Under the pieces are notes generated by a model. That model had not been told where the DNA came from, made no database searches, and was given only the letters and a program-made list of their open reading frames with translations. The translations under genes were made by a program, and so were the position numbers. From the NCBI RefSeq assembly GCF_027943255.1, contig NC_072896.1:33010501-33074500 (forward strand): a stretch of DNA of 64,000 nt, written 5' to 3'. This DNA is from Anastrepha obliqua (taxonomy: Eukaryota > Arthropoda > Insecta > Diptera > Tephritidae). Below, one piece after another: positions 32,096-43,045 of the stretch. The first letter of the stretch is position 1, and each line of letters opens with the position of its first letter.

Positions 32096-32290
32096 ATGAT
32101 ATACTACCAGGTCCTCCTAAGAAAAATTGTGCGAGTAACTTGAGCGGAGGCTGTGTTGATTTTTTCGTGTATCACCAATCTGTCGTCACAACACCCACGG
32201 CGGAAACAAATCAGCCGATTTCTTTAAAAAAGCTGAGAGCCGCCTAACGATCTCATGATGGCCACACCTTTGCAACCTGAATATTGCGCG
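32096..32290. repeat. dispersed repeat, CAGC(T/C)GATTTT family, copy 1
   Basis: This copy shares an ordered set of short blocks with 33640-33870, 38430-38660, 38695-38905 and 51585-51790. The order is a tcgtgtatcacc-like word, then aatcagccgatttctttaa, then gagagccgcctaacgatct and a ccacacctttg word. No inverted ends and no coding. Class unknown. Confidence 0.5.
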
Positions 32291-32516
32291 AGGTGTGATT
32301 GTTAGTATTGTTGTACGGTAGAGTCACCGGTCTTTATCGTCTATCTCGCCTACCGGTAGGCCGAAGGAACCTGCTTTTTCAACGCGGTGGGTCCAGGGGA
32401 GAGAGGTTATTGGTGAATGGTTTTAAAGGGCATATAAGCAAATGGTGAGTGTCATGCGAGCTACATTCGCATGCGAGACAAATGTTAAGTATTTTTGAAA
32501 CAATTCTGAATAATAG

Positions 32517-33215
32517 GTGCTTACCCACCCACTGGAATTTGTTGAAAGCTACCTCAGCTGCACTATCACGACAGACGGCGGAGCAGATGAAGATGTCAAC
32601 TGCAGGCTAAAGAAAGCAAGAGCGGAGTTCGGGCGAATGCGTGCAGTATGGGCGAGTTCGCAAATTTCCAGGCGCCCTCAATTGCGAATATTCAGGTCGT
32701 ATGAGAGGTCAGAGTTGTTGTGCGAAAGTAAAAAATGGCTAGTCTCTAACACCATTACACAGAGGCTTCAATCTTTCGCCAACAAATGCCTCCGCATCAT
32801 CTGTAGAATATTCTGGCCGAACACCATCAGCAACGATGCGCTGTGGAGATCATTGAATGAGGAGCTCATCCTATTTCAAATCAAACGCATAAAGTGGCGA
32901 TGGATAGATCATACCCTTAGAAAATCATCAGATAGCATCACGAGAATAGCACTAGACTGGAACCTGCAAGGGAACAGAGGTCGCGGTCAGCCAAAGATCA
33001 CTTGGCGAAGGTCGATGTTACACGAGCTACCAGAGGCCGATGTCATATGGGACGGCGCAAAAACAACAGCCCAGAATCGTGTACGATGGAATAGTCTTGT
33101 CGATTCCCTACGCTCCCGAGCGGAGTGCACAAGGATATACAAAAAGGTATTTACCCTGCTGCAATATCCTATACGCAATCGTGCCAAGATGACGCAGGTT
33201 TTACAAGGCAGCTGA
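32517..33215 (+). pseudogene. RTE-clade LINE ORF2, C-terminal part
   Basis: A 232-codon open frame encodes the region after the RT palm. It reads ESYLSCTITTDGGADEDVNC (the YLGS position), then KKARAEFGRMRAVW, IRRIFxPNTISN-like sequence (written IICRIFWPNTISNDALW), WRWIDHTLRK, ALDWNLQGNRGRG and ITWRRSMLHELPE. This block order is typical of RTE-type endonuclease-reverse transcriptases of insects. The endonuclease and RT palm are absent upstream, consistent with 5' truncation. The frame is surprisingly open for a fragment, but one region (SELLCESKKWLV) departs from the usual LLYGCETW, so I treat it as non-functional. Confidence 0.8.
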
Positions 33216-33639
33216 AGCTCTTCGTCTGCGATGGATGGTGATAGGACTCCGATGACGATATTTAGGAGCCGAAAGTTTAAGAAGGTGGTAAAACACTCTG
33301 AATGAATGTCGTTTAAATCCTGCCCAGTAGATATGTTTGGTCCAGGATCTCGTGAGTGTAATTAATGCGATACCATCTGACATACCTGGAAGGGAACTCA
33401 GCATTCAGCAAGTGCCGCAGGGGTAGTTCCTACTATAGTAATCCAGCACGAATTACTTGCTGAGCATCTTGCTATTCTTCTTTACTGGGAGCGTAGTACC
33501 CTCGCTGTGGTAATGTTTTAGTGGGGACATCAGAAAGCATCGCGTGGCTGTCCTGATACAAGGACGATCGATTTGCAAGGTTTGGTCATTAACTATGGTG
33601 AAAAAGAAAAGTGCGAGGCTGCTACGTATCACGCATTCT
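33216..33639. other. intronic DNA, unclassified
   Basis: This may include the 3' UTR of the RTE fragment. No further coding is recognised. Confidence 0.35.
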
Positions 33640-33870
33640 GCACGATCATTTCACATGTTTCACACAATTGTCCAATCAGACGTCGTTCAGATGGCATCGA
33701 AGGAACATGCACGTGAACTGGGTTCATTTTTTTCGTATATCACGAACAGAATCTCAGTTTTTTTTTGTGAACACATCCTTCTTACGTCAGCCCATCAGCT
33801 GATTTTGTCAAATTCGCCGAAGAAGGGTATGTTGTTGAGCACACCTTCTCAATTCTTTTCACCATGGAAA
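33640..33870. repeat. dispersed repeat, CAGCTGATTTT family, copy 2
   Basis: It contains attgtccaatcagacgtcgt, then a tcgtatatcacgaacagaat block, gtgaacacatccttcttacg, cccatcagctgattttgtca and ttctcaattcttttcaccat in the same order as in the copy at 38430. It is non-coding. The plus-strand frames here are not conserved between copies. Confidence 0.55.
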
Positions 33871-34589
33871 AATTTGTTGGTCCCCTCACAGCGTGTCCCC
33901 AGCACCGGGCAACGAAATGGGCGCTGCAAAATTCAGAAAACTCCCGCTTTCTTGGCCTTCATGGCCCAGCGCCAAAACCGAAATTATTTCTAAGTCATGC
34001 GGACTCCGCCTATCGAGTAGGTTGGTCGAAAGGAGGGCACTTATTGAGTTTATTATTATTAGTAAGGCTGTTGTTAAAAAATAGGGGAAACGGAAATCAC
34101 TGAATGCATCTACGGAGACGCACCTACTGGCGATGCAGATCAGACATCCTCCAAATTTGAGAGATGTAAATTAGATCCCAAAGCTGTCGAAGGCAGTCTA
34201 GACTGAAAATTGGCAAATTAGCCAAACAACTTGAAATGGACAGAGATGCTAACATTAACCTACCCTTCTAATTAGAAGATGAGTCGATAGCATGATGCTG
34301 GCTCCAAAACTGGCGACTCTGCACGTAGGGAGTGTAGAAGAGGCAGTCTTTGTCAGAACGCCTACTTGGATCTTCTCTGTTTTCGATGAAATGCTGAAAT
34401 GGAGAGGAAGAGGAGGGTTTGTTTTAGAGGCACGGTCGCTTTGACGACGGTTCGGACTTGAGATTAAGTTGAGGTTGAGTTGAAAACGAAAGTATTTTTT
34501 CAAGTCGCAACATTGATTTACAGTTCCTCCAATTGAGAATCAGAATATTTTCAATATAAAATTAAGTCGTTTTTATTTTGTATGGCGTT
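33871..34589. other. intronic DNA, no gene seen
   Basis: No exon, RNA gene or defined transposon is recognised. Confidence 0.35.
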
Positions 34590-35060
34590 TGTTTTCACTA
34601 CTTGATCTCAGACGTTACTCTCACTTGGCTTCAACATTGAATAGTCGATCCCCCGCCCGGTCTGCGGAGGTGCCCCGCAAACTACCTATGTGGTCGATAC
34701 TCGTCAGAATATTTCGGTGTCAAAACTCAAAAAAGGGGAGGATAAAGCAAGGAGTACTACAGGGTGGTGTCCTTGCTTTTCAACTTCTACATGTCAAGGC
34801 TTCCTCAACCACTAGAGGGAGTCTCACTGATCTGATACAATGAAGACTATTTGTTAACGGCTTCTGGCAATGACATCAATGGCTTGTGCTCAAAAGTGAA
34901 CGAATAGCTTTCCAACCTTTCTCAATTCTTTACTGCGAGAAATCTTTAACTTTCCTCCACTCCTCTTTTTCCTTTTCCTCCTCCAAATCCACGACGACCC
35001 AATGCACGAAGGAAATGAAGCTACCTTAAGACAGTCAAGAATAAAGACAGACAGACAAAA
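34590..35060 (+). pseudogene. Jockey-type LINE reverse transcriptase fragment
   Basis: After several frame changes the plus strand reads SKKGRIKQGVLQGGVL (the RT motif usually ending GVPQGGVLSP), LLFNFYMSRLPQPLEG, then the region normally holding the YADD active site, here decayed at about 34840-34850. It continues SGNDINGLCSKVNE and LSQFFTARNL. This run is typical of Jockey-like RTs. Stops and frameshifts are frequent. The endonuclease, the rest of ORF2 and the ends are not identifiable. Confidence 0.6.
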
Positions 35061-36477
35061 CACTTTCACACATCAGCTGAATAGAAAATTAAAGGTATAC
35101 CATCGACAATTATTTATATAGAGAGAAAAGTATAATTTTCTATGGGTGAAAAGCGAGTTCTAGTATATATTGTATCAAAAATGCATTTTGGCAAATGTTT
35201 CGAAATAGTTCATTAGGGTTGTACTTTATTTCACATGGTTTTAGAAGAAGAGGCCTAATGTGTCTTGAAACTCGAGAGAGAGAGAGAGAGAACATCATTG
35301 TTAACTTTCAACAAAATAAATGGGCCGTAAATGGATCTGTAAGCAGTTTAACTATAAATATTATTCCTAGCAGTTTGGGGAAAATTAAAGAGCTTTAGAC
35401 GGCTGCTGTATAGTGGAAGAACACACGGTATAGCGACTCCCATCGAAAATCTCTTAAGGTGAAAAAAATAAAAACTGTTTTTAAATGGGTTCTAGCCTAA
35501 GAATGTACAAATAAATTTGGTAATGCTACCTGCAACTATCGCACCATATTCCAGTATTGGTCTTACTAAAGTTATTGCAACCCATCTTAACGAACACATT
35601 CATTAAACGGGCCCATTCCTTGGACGGATATATTATTCCCTAGACTTGGTGTCTTGGGTATCTTAATGAATAACCGTTTCTCTCTTGGGCGAACAACAGT
35701 TGACTGTCGGTGAGTGCCGCCCAAAGGAGGTTTCACTGCATTTGTAAAATAAAAGGCATTCAATTGAAAAACCTCTCCCGCCTTCACCATGTGAAATGCT
35801 TGCGGCAAATTTCGTTTGTGAAATGATAATACCAACGCACACAAAAATTCGAAGATTTAACTGTAAACAAATCCAACACAAAGGACATCTGTGCTAAAAT
35901 TTGTGCATTTAAGTAAAATTGCAGATGTTGCAGTTGCAAAAATCGAACTTCCAATTAATGTCCATGAGATAATTTACTTAAAATACTAATTTACTCTCGA
36001 CGTAACCACAAATACATAAAGATTTTGCGAATTACCCAATAAGCATTAAGGAATCCCATTTCGGAACCTTAGGGCTCATAATGAGCTCTTTTAAGAGTCT
36101 AAAAAAAAGTTCAACCATATCAGCTTAAACTCACACATTAAATGAGTTTAAATATGAGACTCTTGCTTAAGACACATTTATGACCCTACCGACATGGGAT
36201 CCTTTTTAAGACTCATTTATGGCATTCATTGGCTGCATATACGACTCTTTTTGGATTATTTCTAAAACTCATTTATGACTGTTAATTGCATTCCTTGTTT
36301 CCTCTCCATAGGAAAATTATATTATATTATAAATATCAACTATCGTAAACATCAGTCAGCAGCTCATTGCTATCTTAGAAATAATTGTGTTGTGTATGAA
36401 ACCTTACATAAAATTTGATAAAAATTTTTGAATCAATTACCACAAAGAAAAATTCGCTATCCCTTTAATGTATTATA
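35061..36477. other. intronic DNA with short repeats
   Basis: A (GA)n run lies at about 35273-35292. The minus strand near 35505-35580 reads TLVRPILEYGAIVAG, resembling an RT thumb motif, so a tiny LINE scrap may be present. At about 36165-36290, three loose repeats of taaga(c/a)tcatttatg occur. No gene is seen. Confidence 0.35.
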
Positions 36478-37788
36478 CGAGGAGTGTTAAAAAAATTAGG
36501 TGAATTTTCTAATTTCGCGGACTACGTACATTTGACTTTCGATTATTATTATTATATTTTTTTTTATTGGTACACTCGTCTCGAAGATATGTTCACGATT
36601 TTAGCAAAATTGCATATTTAGTTGGTTTGTGAGAGGCATAAATAAGACAAATGTTTTGCGTTTTCGGCGATTTTCTGCTATCAAAGAAGTTGCATCAAAT
36701 TGTGTGTGAAAAATGGAATTTAGTGCTAAAAAACCGTTGATATGTTGACAGTGGCATACGGAGAGAGTATTCTGAGTCCAAAAAATGTTTACAAGTGGTA
36801 AAAGCTTTTCACAGAAGGTCCAGAAGATATGAATGACGACGCTCGCTCTGGACGCCCCAGCACATCAACAACAGATGAAAATGTTGAAAAAGTGAAGAAA
36901 ATTGTAATGAAAAATCATCGATTCACAATTAGAAAAGTTGCTGAGGATGTCGGCATATCGGTTGGCTCATGCCATGCAATCTTTTCAGAAATTTCGGGCA
37001 TAAAGCGGGTGGCAACGAAGTTCGTTCCGAAATTGCTGAATTTTTACCAAAAACAACGTCGCCTGAGCACCGCTCAGGAACTGTTGAATGGCGACAACGA
37101 TGATCCAGATTTGCTTGAAAGGGCAATAACTGATGATGAATCATGGGTATATGGTTATGACATCGAAACCCAATCGTCCCAATGGAAGAGTCCAGGAGAG
37201 CCAAGACCAAAAAAAGCACGCCAAGTTCTATCAAATGTCAAAGTTTTGCTCACTGTTTTCTTTGATTACCATGGCGTAGTGCATCAGGCGTTCTTACTAC
37301 AAGGACGAACGGTAAATATAGAGTATTGCATTCATGTTATGCGCTGTTTGCGTGAAGCAATACGAAAAAACCATCCGGAATTGTAGAAAAAACGCATGGC
37401 TTTGCATCATGATGATGCACCAGCTCACTCAACTTTGCTTGTGAGAGATTACTTGGCCAAAAATAACAAAAACAACACCGCTATCATGCCCCAGCCACCG
37501 TATTCACCAGATTTAGCCACTTACGACTTTTTCCTGTTCCCAAAATTAAAGAGACCCATGAAAGGACGGCGTTTTACAACGATTGAGTAGGTAAAAACCG
37601 AATCGCTGAGAGAGCTCAAGGACATAACAAAAAGTGCATATCAGAACAGCTTCAAGCATTGGAAAAACGCTGGATCAAGTATATTAACATATATCTGAGG
37701 GGGACTACTTTGAAGGAGATAAAATAGAAATTGATGAATAAATAAATATTTTTTGAGGCAAATTATTATTATTTTTGAAAACACCTCG
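36478..37788 (+). mobile_element. mariner (irritans-like), both ends present
   Basis: TA lies at 36476-36477 and 37789-37790. The left end is cgaggagtgttaaaaaaatt, and the right end in reverse complement is cgaggtgttttcaaaaataa. At 1311 bp it is close to the standard mariner length. It contains one transposase gene with at least three stop codons. An isolated polyadenylation-like aataaata lies near 37737, before the right end. Confidence 0.85.
36712..37700 (+). pseudogene. mariner transposase (irritans-like), disrupted
   Basis: The readable frame runs through SPKNVYKW, a TAA at 36798-36800, KLFTEGPEDMNDDARSGRPS and the second helix-turn-helix (FTIRKVAEDVGISVG), then GIKRVATKFVPKLLNFYQK. The first aspartate is at 37135-37137 (DESWVYGYD), the second at 37411-37413 (HHDDAPAH) and the third at 37525-37527 (YDFFLFPKLK). 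Stops also occur at 37384-37386, where Trp is expected, and at 37588-37590. Between the second and third aspartates there are 37 codons instead of the 34 usual for this subfamily, because an extra Lys-Asn-Asn follows the AKNN block. Confidence 0.85.
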
Positions 37789-37790
37789 TA

Positions 37791-38429
37791 TACATGAATT
37801 GAACAATTTTACCTTATTAAAAGTTCTAGAAAAGTTATTTTCAATAAACTGTCGACTTGATGACTTTATGAAGTAAGACAAAAAATCAATTCGAAAATGT
37901 GCGATAAAAATTCCTAGGTTGAAATTTTTTTTTTATTACCACAAAAGGGATAAATAACACGGTGCAACACTGAAAATACACCTGATAAATTACACACTGT
38001 AGGTTGTTTATATGGTCGAATAATGCATAAAAATATTTTTGTTATATTTTTTGCACCCTCCAATTTTTATTTATTTATAAAAAACCGTTTTTTTCAGACT
38101 TTGCGCGGTAATCTACGGATATCTCAGTCATTTTTTCACCGATTTTCAATATTTTATATGTTTTGAAAATGATATTGTCAGACCTTTCAAATGATGTACA
38201 ACAAGTAATTATTCAAACTAGTTAGTTGTGATTTTTATTTGATTAAACCTGGAGAAAGTGCTTTTTTATCATTTTTTTAACTTTAACAATTTTTTATTGC
38301 ATAATTTTACAACAAAATTAAAGATGTTTGTTAATATTCTTTGAGTGCATTTATTAACGAAGAAATTAATGTATTACTTTCAATAATCGGATAAAAATTG
38401 TATAAACTACGCTAGTTTTCCGTAAATAT
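37791..38429. other. intronic AT-rich DNA, no gene seen
   Basis: Low-complexity AT-rich sequence without recognisable features. Confidence 0.4.
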
Positions 38430-38660
38430 CCAATCAGTCGTTGTGTTGACGGCAACGAAGTGTCATTGGTTGATTTTGTTGTTGTACATATATCACCAAA
38501 CAACAAAAGTTTGTTCGTTTATCACCAACAAAATCTCAATTTTTTGTAAACACACCGCAAGTGGCGTCCGCCCATCAGCTGATTTTATCAAATTCCCACA
38601 GAGCCGAATACCGGTATGTTAAAGAGCTCACCTTTGAAATCTTTTCACCATGGGGAGCTT
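38430..38660. repeat. dispersed repeat, CAGCTGATTTT family, copy 3
   Basis: Block order: atccaatcagtcgttgtgtt, then tatcaccaacaaaatctcaa, gtaaacacaccgcaagtggc, cccatcagctgattttatca, cacagagccgaataccggta and gaaatcttttcaccatgg. It is followed directly by copy 4, so the two form a head-to-tail pair. Confidence 0.55.
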
Positions 38661-38694
38661 CGGCTGTCACGTCATAGGGGAATCGGCAGCCGAA

Positions 38695-38905
38695 TTCTTC
38701 TCGATTATTTCAAACAGATATTCATACATTCGTCCAATCAGTGGTTCTTCACATAGCAACGAAGCATATCGAAAGTATATCAGTTATTTTATAAACACAT
38801 CCCCTCTTAGGTCAGTCAATCAGCAAATTCTTTCAAATTCACTGAGAGCCGAATAACGTTCTAATCTTGCCCACACCTCTATAAATCTTTTCACCATTCT
38901 TAGTA
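38695..38905. repeat. dispersed repeat, CAGCTGATTTT family, copy 4
   Basis: It repeats the block order of copy 3: cgtccaatcagtggttcttc, a tataaacacatcccctctta block, caatcagcaaattctttcaa, tgagagccgaataacgttct, ttgcccacacctctataaat and cttttcaccat. It is clearly diverged from copy 3, so the duplication is not recent. Confidence 0.55.
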
Positions 38906-39215
38906 GCACTCTTTTCGAACTCATAAATTCTGAGTACTTCGAATATGTTTTTTTTTTTGGGTAGTTGAAGTTGGGATGAGATATTTGCAGCTCGATTCGC
39001 CCTACGAATACATTTCTTACAATATTTGATAATAATGCGCTAATAAAGTATTAAAATGCGCATACATACATACATACATATATGCATGTATCTATAAGGA
39101 AACTAAAAAAATATTATTTTCTATTATTAACAAGAGCTTATATAAATAATTAATTATAATTATGTTGCAATTGTAATTACTTTCAACAAATAAATAAGTA
39201 AATCAATTCCTTTAG
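38906..39215. other. end of the 23-kb Ddr intron
   Basis: A CATA microsatellite lies at about 39060-39082. The acceptor reads aatcaattcctttag, ending at 39215. No other feature is seen. Confidence 0.5.
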
Positions 39216-39365
39216 GGTAAATTCACATCCAAATCGGATGTTTGGTCCTTTGCCGTGACGCTCTGGGAGATATTAACTTTCGCACGCGAACAACCCTACG
39301 AACATTTGACGGATGAGAAGGTGATCGAGAATATCGGGCATATCTATGCGGATGATAAGTTGCAT
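39216..39365 (+). CDS. Ddr: Ddr kinase-domain exon (C-lobe)
   Basis: Exactly 50 codons, phase 0 on both sides. They encode [20 protein letters not shown], the kinase C-lobe block with the structural aspartate (SDVW), then [19 protein letters not shown] and HIYADDKLH. The usual DVWSFG glycine is Ala here. The acceptor is ttag|ggt and the donor is cat|gtgagt. The product continues the receptor kinase domain of the exon at 16006-16168, facing the cytoplasm. The [16 protein letters not shown] region is characteristic of DDR-type receptors, whose activation loop is followed by an expanded segment. The sequence shows clean purifying selection compared with the surrounding DNA. Confidence 0.96.
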
Positions 39366-39524
39366 GTGAGTAGCTAAAAGTTTAAAAAAATTTATTGTAT
39401 ATTCGCATTTGCAAGATGCGTGCAAATGTAATCAGAACTTTGTAAAAATTATTATTTCTAGCTATTTTAATTCCTTGAGCACTGATTGATTTCATGTAAA
39501 GTGAGTTTGACTTTGTCGTAATTT

Positions 39525-40345
39525 TTTCTGAAAACTGGTTTAGGCTTGATTGAACTGAAGGCTTGATTATCATAAGAAGTGAATTGAAAAAATTTGGAAA
39601 AAAATTCACAACTCTGAGATATCAATGTTGAAAATTTGGTATAGAATAATTTAAAGTGAAATATCATGGATTATTTTTTACATTTTTTTTATTATTATTT
39701 CCCACATTAATCATACATCCGTTGTCAGTATGACAAGTAGGTACATTTTTTAACAATTAGTTAGAAAGATTTTTAAATATATTTTATCATGGCCAGTGCC
39801 ATTAAAAAAATTATCCTTTTCATTTTTTAGGGTTAAATAAAATTTTTGAAAAATATTTAATTTTTTTTTTTTTGTGTGAACTGGTTTATTTGTAAGCTTG
39901 AGTATAATAAGAAGTAAATTAAGCAATTACAAAATATTTAGTAATTTTGAAATTTATTTAATGTTGAAAATTTGTACAGAGTATATTCGATTAATATTTG
40001 ATTATATATTAATTTTCAAAACAAAATTTATTTTCAATTTTTTAGAATAAAATATAATTTAAAAAACAAAAATTAAAAAAACAAAAAATTATTTATTATT
40101 TTTTTTTAATTTTATCCAATGTTGAAAATTTAGCATAGAGTTTTTTAAAGTGAAAACTTTTCGATAAAATATAATTTGTAAATAATATAATTTTTTTTGT
40201 AAAACTAGTTTATTTGTAGGCTTGAATATAATAAGAAGGGAACTAAACAAATTTGGAAAAAATTCACGATTCTGAGATTTATTTAATGTTGAAAAAAAAA
40301 GATTTGGTACAGAGATTTTTAAAGTGAAATATCTTCGATTCTTTT
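39525..40345. repeat. three degenerate ~335-bp tandem units in the intron
   Basis: The word (a)aaact(g/a)gttta, followed by (g)gcttga and ataagaagtgaa, recurs at about 39531, 39880 and 40201, spaced about 346 and 324 bp. Each is followed by an atgttgaaaatttgg-like word and a ttaaagtgaaat word. Units are well diverged and AT-rich. Confidence 0.6.
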
Positions 40346-40347
40346 TA

Positions 40348-40724
40348 TGTTAGGTTAGGTTAAATGGCACAGGTTAGGTTAAAGGGCACACTTGGACGAA
40401 TATTTAAAATTCGTCCGTTGTGATGCCATACATAGGAGAGGAGAAAGGAGAAGGGAAGGAAGAAGGAGCCTTGGGATTAGAGACGATGATGGTCATGCAT
40501 TTTACGACGGCGCCGACGGTGGCTGATTGGCGTTCATAGTTAGCCGCAACAAGCTACTGATGAACTTCACCAAATGTATGATATTTAGGCCGTGAGACTT
40601 GGGATTGCCTGAAGTCCATTCTGCAGAAGCTGCCTGGACGACGAGGTGGAATCATCTCAACACCTTCTGCTCAGCTGCCCTGCTCTCGTCTGGCAAAGAT
40701 TTAGACATCTGGGCTCTCATTTTT
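40348..40724 (+). mobile_element. retroposon-like insertion with 14-bp TSD
   Basis: The 14-bp word ttcgattcttttta occurs at 40334-40347 and again at 40725-40738, bracketing 377 bp of GC-richer sequence. The insertion begins with tgttaggttaggttaaatgg and ends with a short plus-strand coding-like stretch (VESSQHLLLSCPALVWQRF, about 40645-40710). That stretch resembles the C-terminal zinc-type region of RNase-H-bearing LINEs. It interrupts the third unit of the intronic tandem repeat. No poly(A) tail is visible, so the source element and mechanism are unclear. Confidence 0.65.
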
Positions 40725-41598
40725 TTCGATTCTTTTTAACATTCAAAACAAAATTTCTTTTTAATTTAAAAAAAAAATTAATTTTTTTGTTAAAAATTTT
40801 TGAGAAAAAATATTTTTTACCTTTTTTGAAAAACTCCTCCCAACCCCAGTTTATTCCTTTCATTAATAAGTGATTCTCAGTAATTCCTGAGAATTTCCCA
40901 TAAATAAAAATATTAAATTTTTCTCCTATAAAATATTTTTGAAAAGTGCATATATTTTATCCAAATAAATCAACTTAGCCAAAAAAAAAAATTTTAAATA
41001 TATGTTATCCTAGAAAATCACATAAAAAATTTTAATTTTTAAAGGAAGCGAAGATATTTTCCTTTAAAAAAATCTATACCAAATTGTTTAATATTGAATA
41101 AATATCAAAATTATTTTAATTTAAATTGCAATACTCAGAATTATTAAATTATTTTTCTAATTTAATCAATCAGTTCAAATAAACAAAAAACAAAAAATGT
41201 TTCAGTACAAAAATTGTTTGCTTTTGTAATCTTTCAAACACTTTATGATTTAAGTTCTGATACAGGCTTGTCCGTATCCTAGACTTTGAAACAGTTATAA
41301 AGCAAATTCCTTCAAAAATATGTCTAAATCTGCCTAGAATCAGCTAAAATGTTCAATAAAATTCATAGAATCGGAATTGAGTATCTGAAGAACCATCAAT
41401 TTAAAGCCTATGGAGCAAGTATTTCGACTGCTAAAAGGTATTCTGCATAAATTGCGTTATCACATCGATTGCCACTTGTGAACGCATTTCAACTGTATCA
41501 CTCACTGAAATCGACACTCTACTCTAGAAATCAACTTGTAATTACATTCACTTTTAGTTTTTCTAAATAAATGCAATTTATTCTCTCCAATTCCTCAG

Positions 41599-41760
41599 GA
41601 ACTGCTGCCAATGCCTCTGAATTGTCCGCGTGAAATTTACGATCTAATGTGCGAATGCTGGCAACGCAACGAATCGAGTCGACCCAATTTCCGCGAAATT
41701 CATCTCTTTCTGCAACGTAAGAATTTAGGCTTCAAGCCCAACAACACAATGCACTACTAA
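41599..41760 (+). CDS. Ddr: Ddr terminal coding exon
   Basis: Fifty-three codons and a TAA at 41758-41760. The exon completes the kinase domain: ELLPMPLNCPREIYDLMCEC, then WQRNESSRPNFREIHLFLQR with the conserved Arg of the C-lobe (SRPNF). A 13-residue tail ends in NNTMHY. The short C-terminus directly after the kinase domain is typical of discoidin-domain receptors. The acceptor is ctcag|gaa, phase 0. An AATAAA at 41976-41981 could serve a short 3' UTR of about 220 nt. Confidence 0.96.
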   Translation, partial: ELLPMPLNCPREIYDLMCECWQRNESSRPNFREIHLFLQRKNLGFKPNNTMHY

Positions 41761-41975
41761 TTCAAAGAGAAGAATCGAGAAAAAAGGAACTAACCAACGA
41801 TTTTTAAAACTTCTAACAAAAATTAGTGAACATTTCAAAAAATCAGAGGAAAGCGTGTAAATTATTAAAAAAAAGAGCCGCTTGAATGGCAGTGAATACT
41901 TGGTATTTAACACTAAAACAAAAAATTATAGTTGTAAATTATAAGCAAAGCTAAACCCGGCGAATTTACTACTTA

Positions 41976-41981
41976 AATAAA
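41976..41981 (+). promoter_or_regulatory. candidate Ddr polyadenylation signal
   Basis: Canonical AATAAA 216 nt after the stop codon. Other AATAAA words occur further downstream (for example at 46830-46835), so distal sites are possible. Confidence 0.4.
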
Positions 41982-41996
41982 ACTTATGTATGTAGG

Positions 41997-42205
41997 TGAC
42001 AGATGACAAATGACAGGTGAAAAGTGACAAGCGGAAAGTGACAAGCGGAAATTGACAAGTGGAAGGTGGCCAATGGAAAGTGGCAAATGGAAAGTGTCAA
42101 ATGGAAAGTGGCAAGTGGCTAGTGAAAAGTGGCATATGACTACTGACAAGTGACATATGACTGGTGACAAGTGACCAATGACACCTGAAACCTGACAACT
42201 GACCG
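41997..42205. repeat. degenerate ~10-bp minisatellite
   Basis: About 20 imperfect units built on (a/g)(a/g)agtg(g/a)caa. Examples are gaaaagtgacaag, ggaaagtggcaaat and gacaagtgacatatg. It lies just past the first candidate Ddr polyadenylation site. The minus-strand frame over it is an artefact of the repeat. Confidence 0.85.
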
Positions 42206-43045
42206 CATAGTGACTATTATATGAGCTGCAAAATGCAAAGCAAATATTATCAGCTACTTAGTATACACTAGATTTATAGTATATTAGAGTAAGTAAATAT
42301 GTGTATGGAAATGTATGTAATTGAATAAGGGGATTGTGTTGTAATTAGCTACTAAGCGAGGCAAATAGTATATTTTCTGATTAAAAAGCTGAAACTGAAG
42401 TGGAATCATATGAAATGTTTGAGGTGGTAGGCGAAACTCTAAATATTTTTAAGTAAATACATAAATGTATATAAGCAGCTATTTCAACTTAAATTTAAGC
42501 TTAAAAAAATAGAGTAATTGTAAATTTTCCTCAATGGCCATTTTGAGGCCTCAAAGCGAATACACATCACTAGCATTTGTAGGAATAAAGTTTCGAAATA
42601 GGAAGAGGCAAAATTGTTTGTATGTATGTATGTACTCAAACTTAATTCGAAGCAAATGTAATCATAGTTGTAAGACGATAATACTTCTGCGTAGACATAA
42701 AAAGCTAGAAAGTGTTTTGCATCAATAACTTTTGCTTGTGGTTGAGCTGAGAATTTGTGAGAAAATTAAGAAAAAATGTTATGTTTGGCAAGAAAATTAT
42801 ACATTTTTGGTGGGAAATTCAAGGTTATTTATTAGTTTTCAATTTATAAGCAAGTATTTCCTACAAAAATGTATTTTCTTAATTTTTATTTTTATTTTTA
42901 CCTTTTTTTTAAATATAAATCTTTTTTTTTGGAAATATTATTCACATTCCTTGTCGCTTTGAAAATTATTTTGAACTTTCTCTAACAATGATTTCTTCGA
43001 ATAAACATAGATTTTTGCCGTGAAAGAAATTAAAAATAATTTATA

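Larger units (their letters stand above)
16169..39215 (+). other. Ddr: Ddr intron, 23 kb, phase 0
   Basis: The donor gtgagt is at 16169 and the acceptor (ttcctttag) ends at 39215. The exons on each side join between codons as [15 protein letters not shown], which is continuous kinase sequence. Its size is largely due to nested transposons, including a complete Waldo-like LINE on the opposite strand. Confidence 0.9.
39366..41598 (+). other. Ddr: Ddr last intron, 2.2 kb, phase 0
   Basis: The donor gtgagt is at 39366, and the acceptor (ccaattcctcag) ends at 41598. The exons join as DDKLH|ELLPMP. The intron is very AT-rich and contains a degenerate tandem repeat and one retroposon-like insertion. 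Confidence 0.9.

Noticed and set aside
40348..40375. ttaggttaggtta as telomeric repeat
   Set aside because: Only two to three units within a retroposon-like insert. Flies do not use TTAGG telomeres, so an interstitial telomere is not supported.
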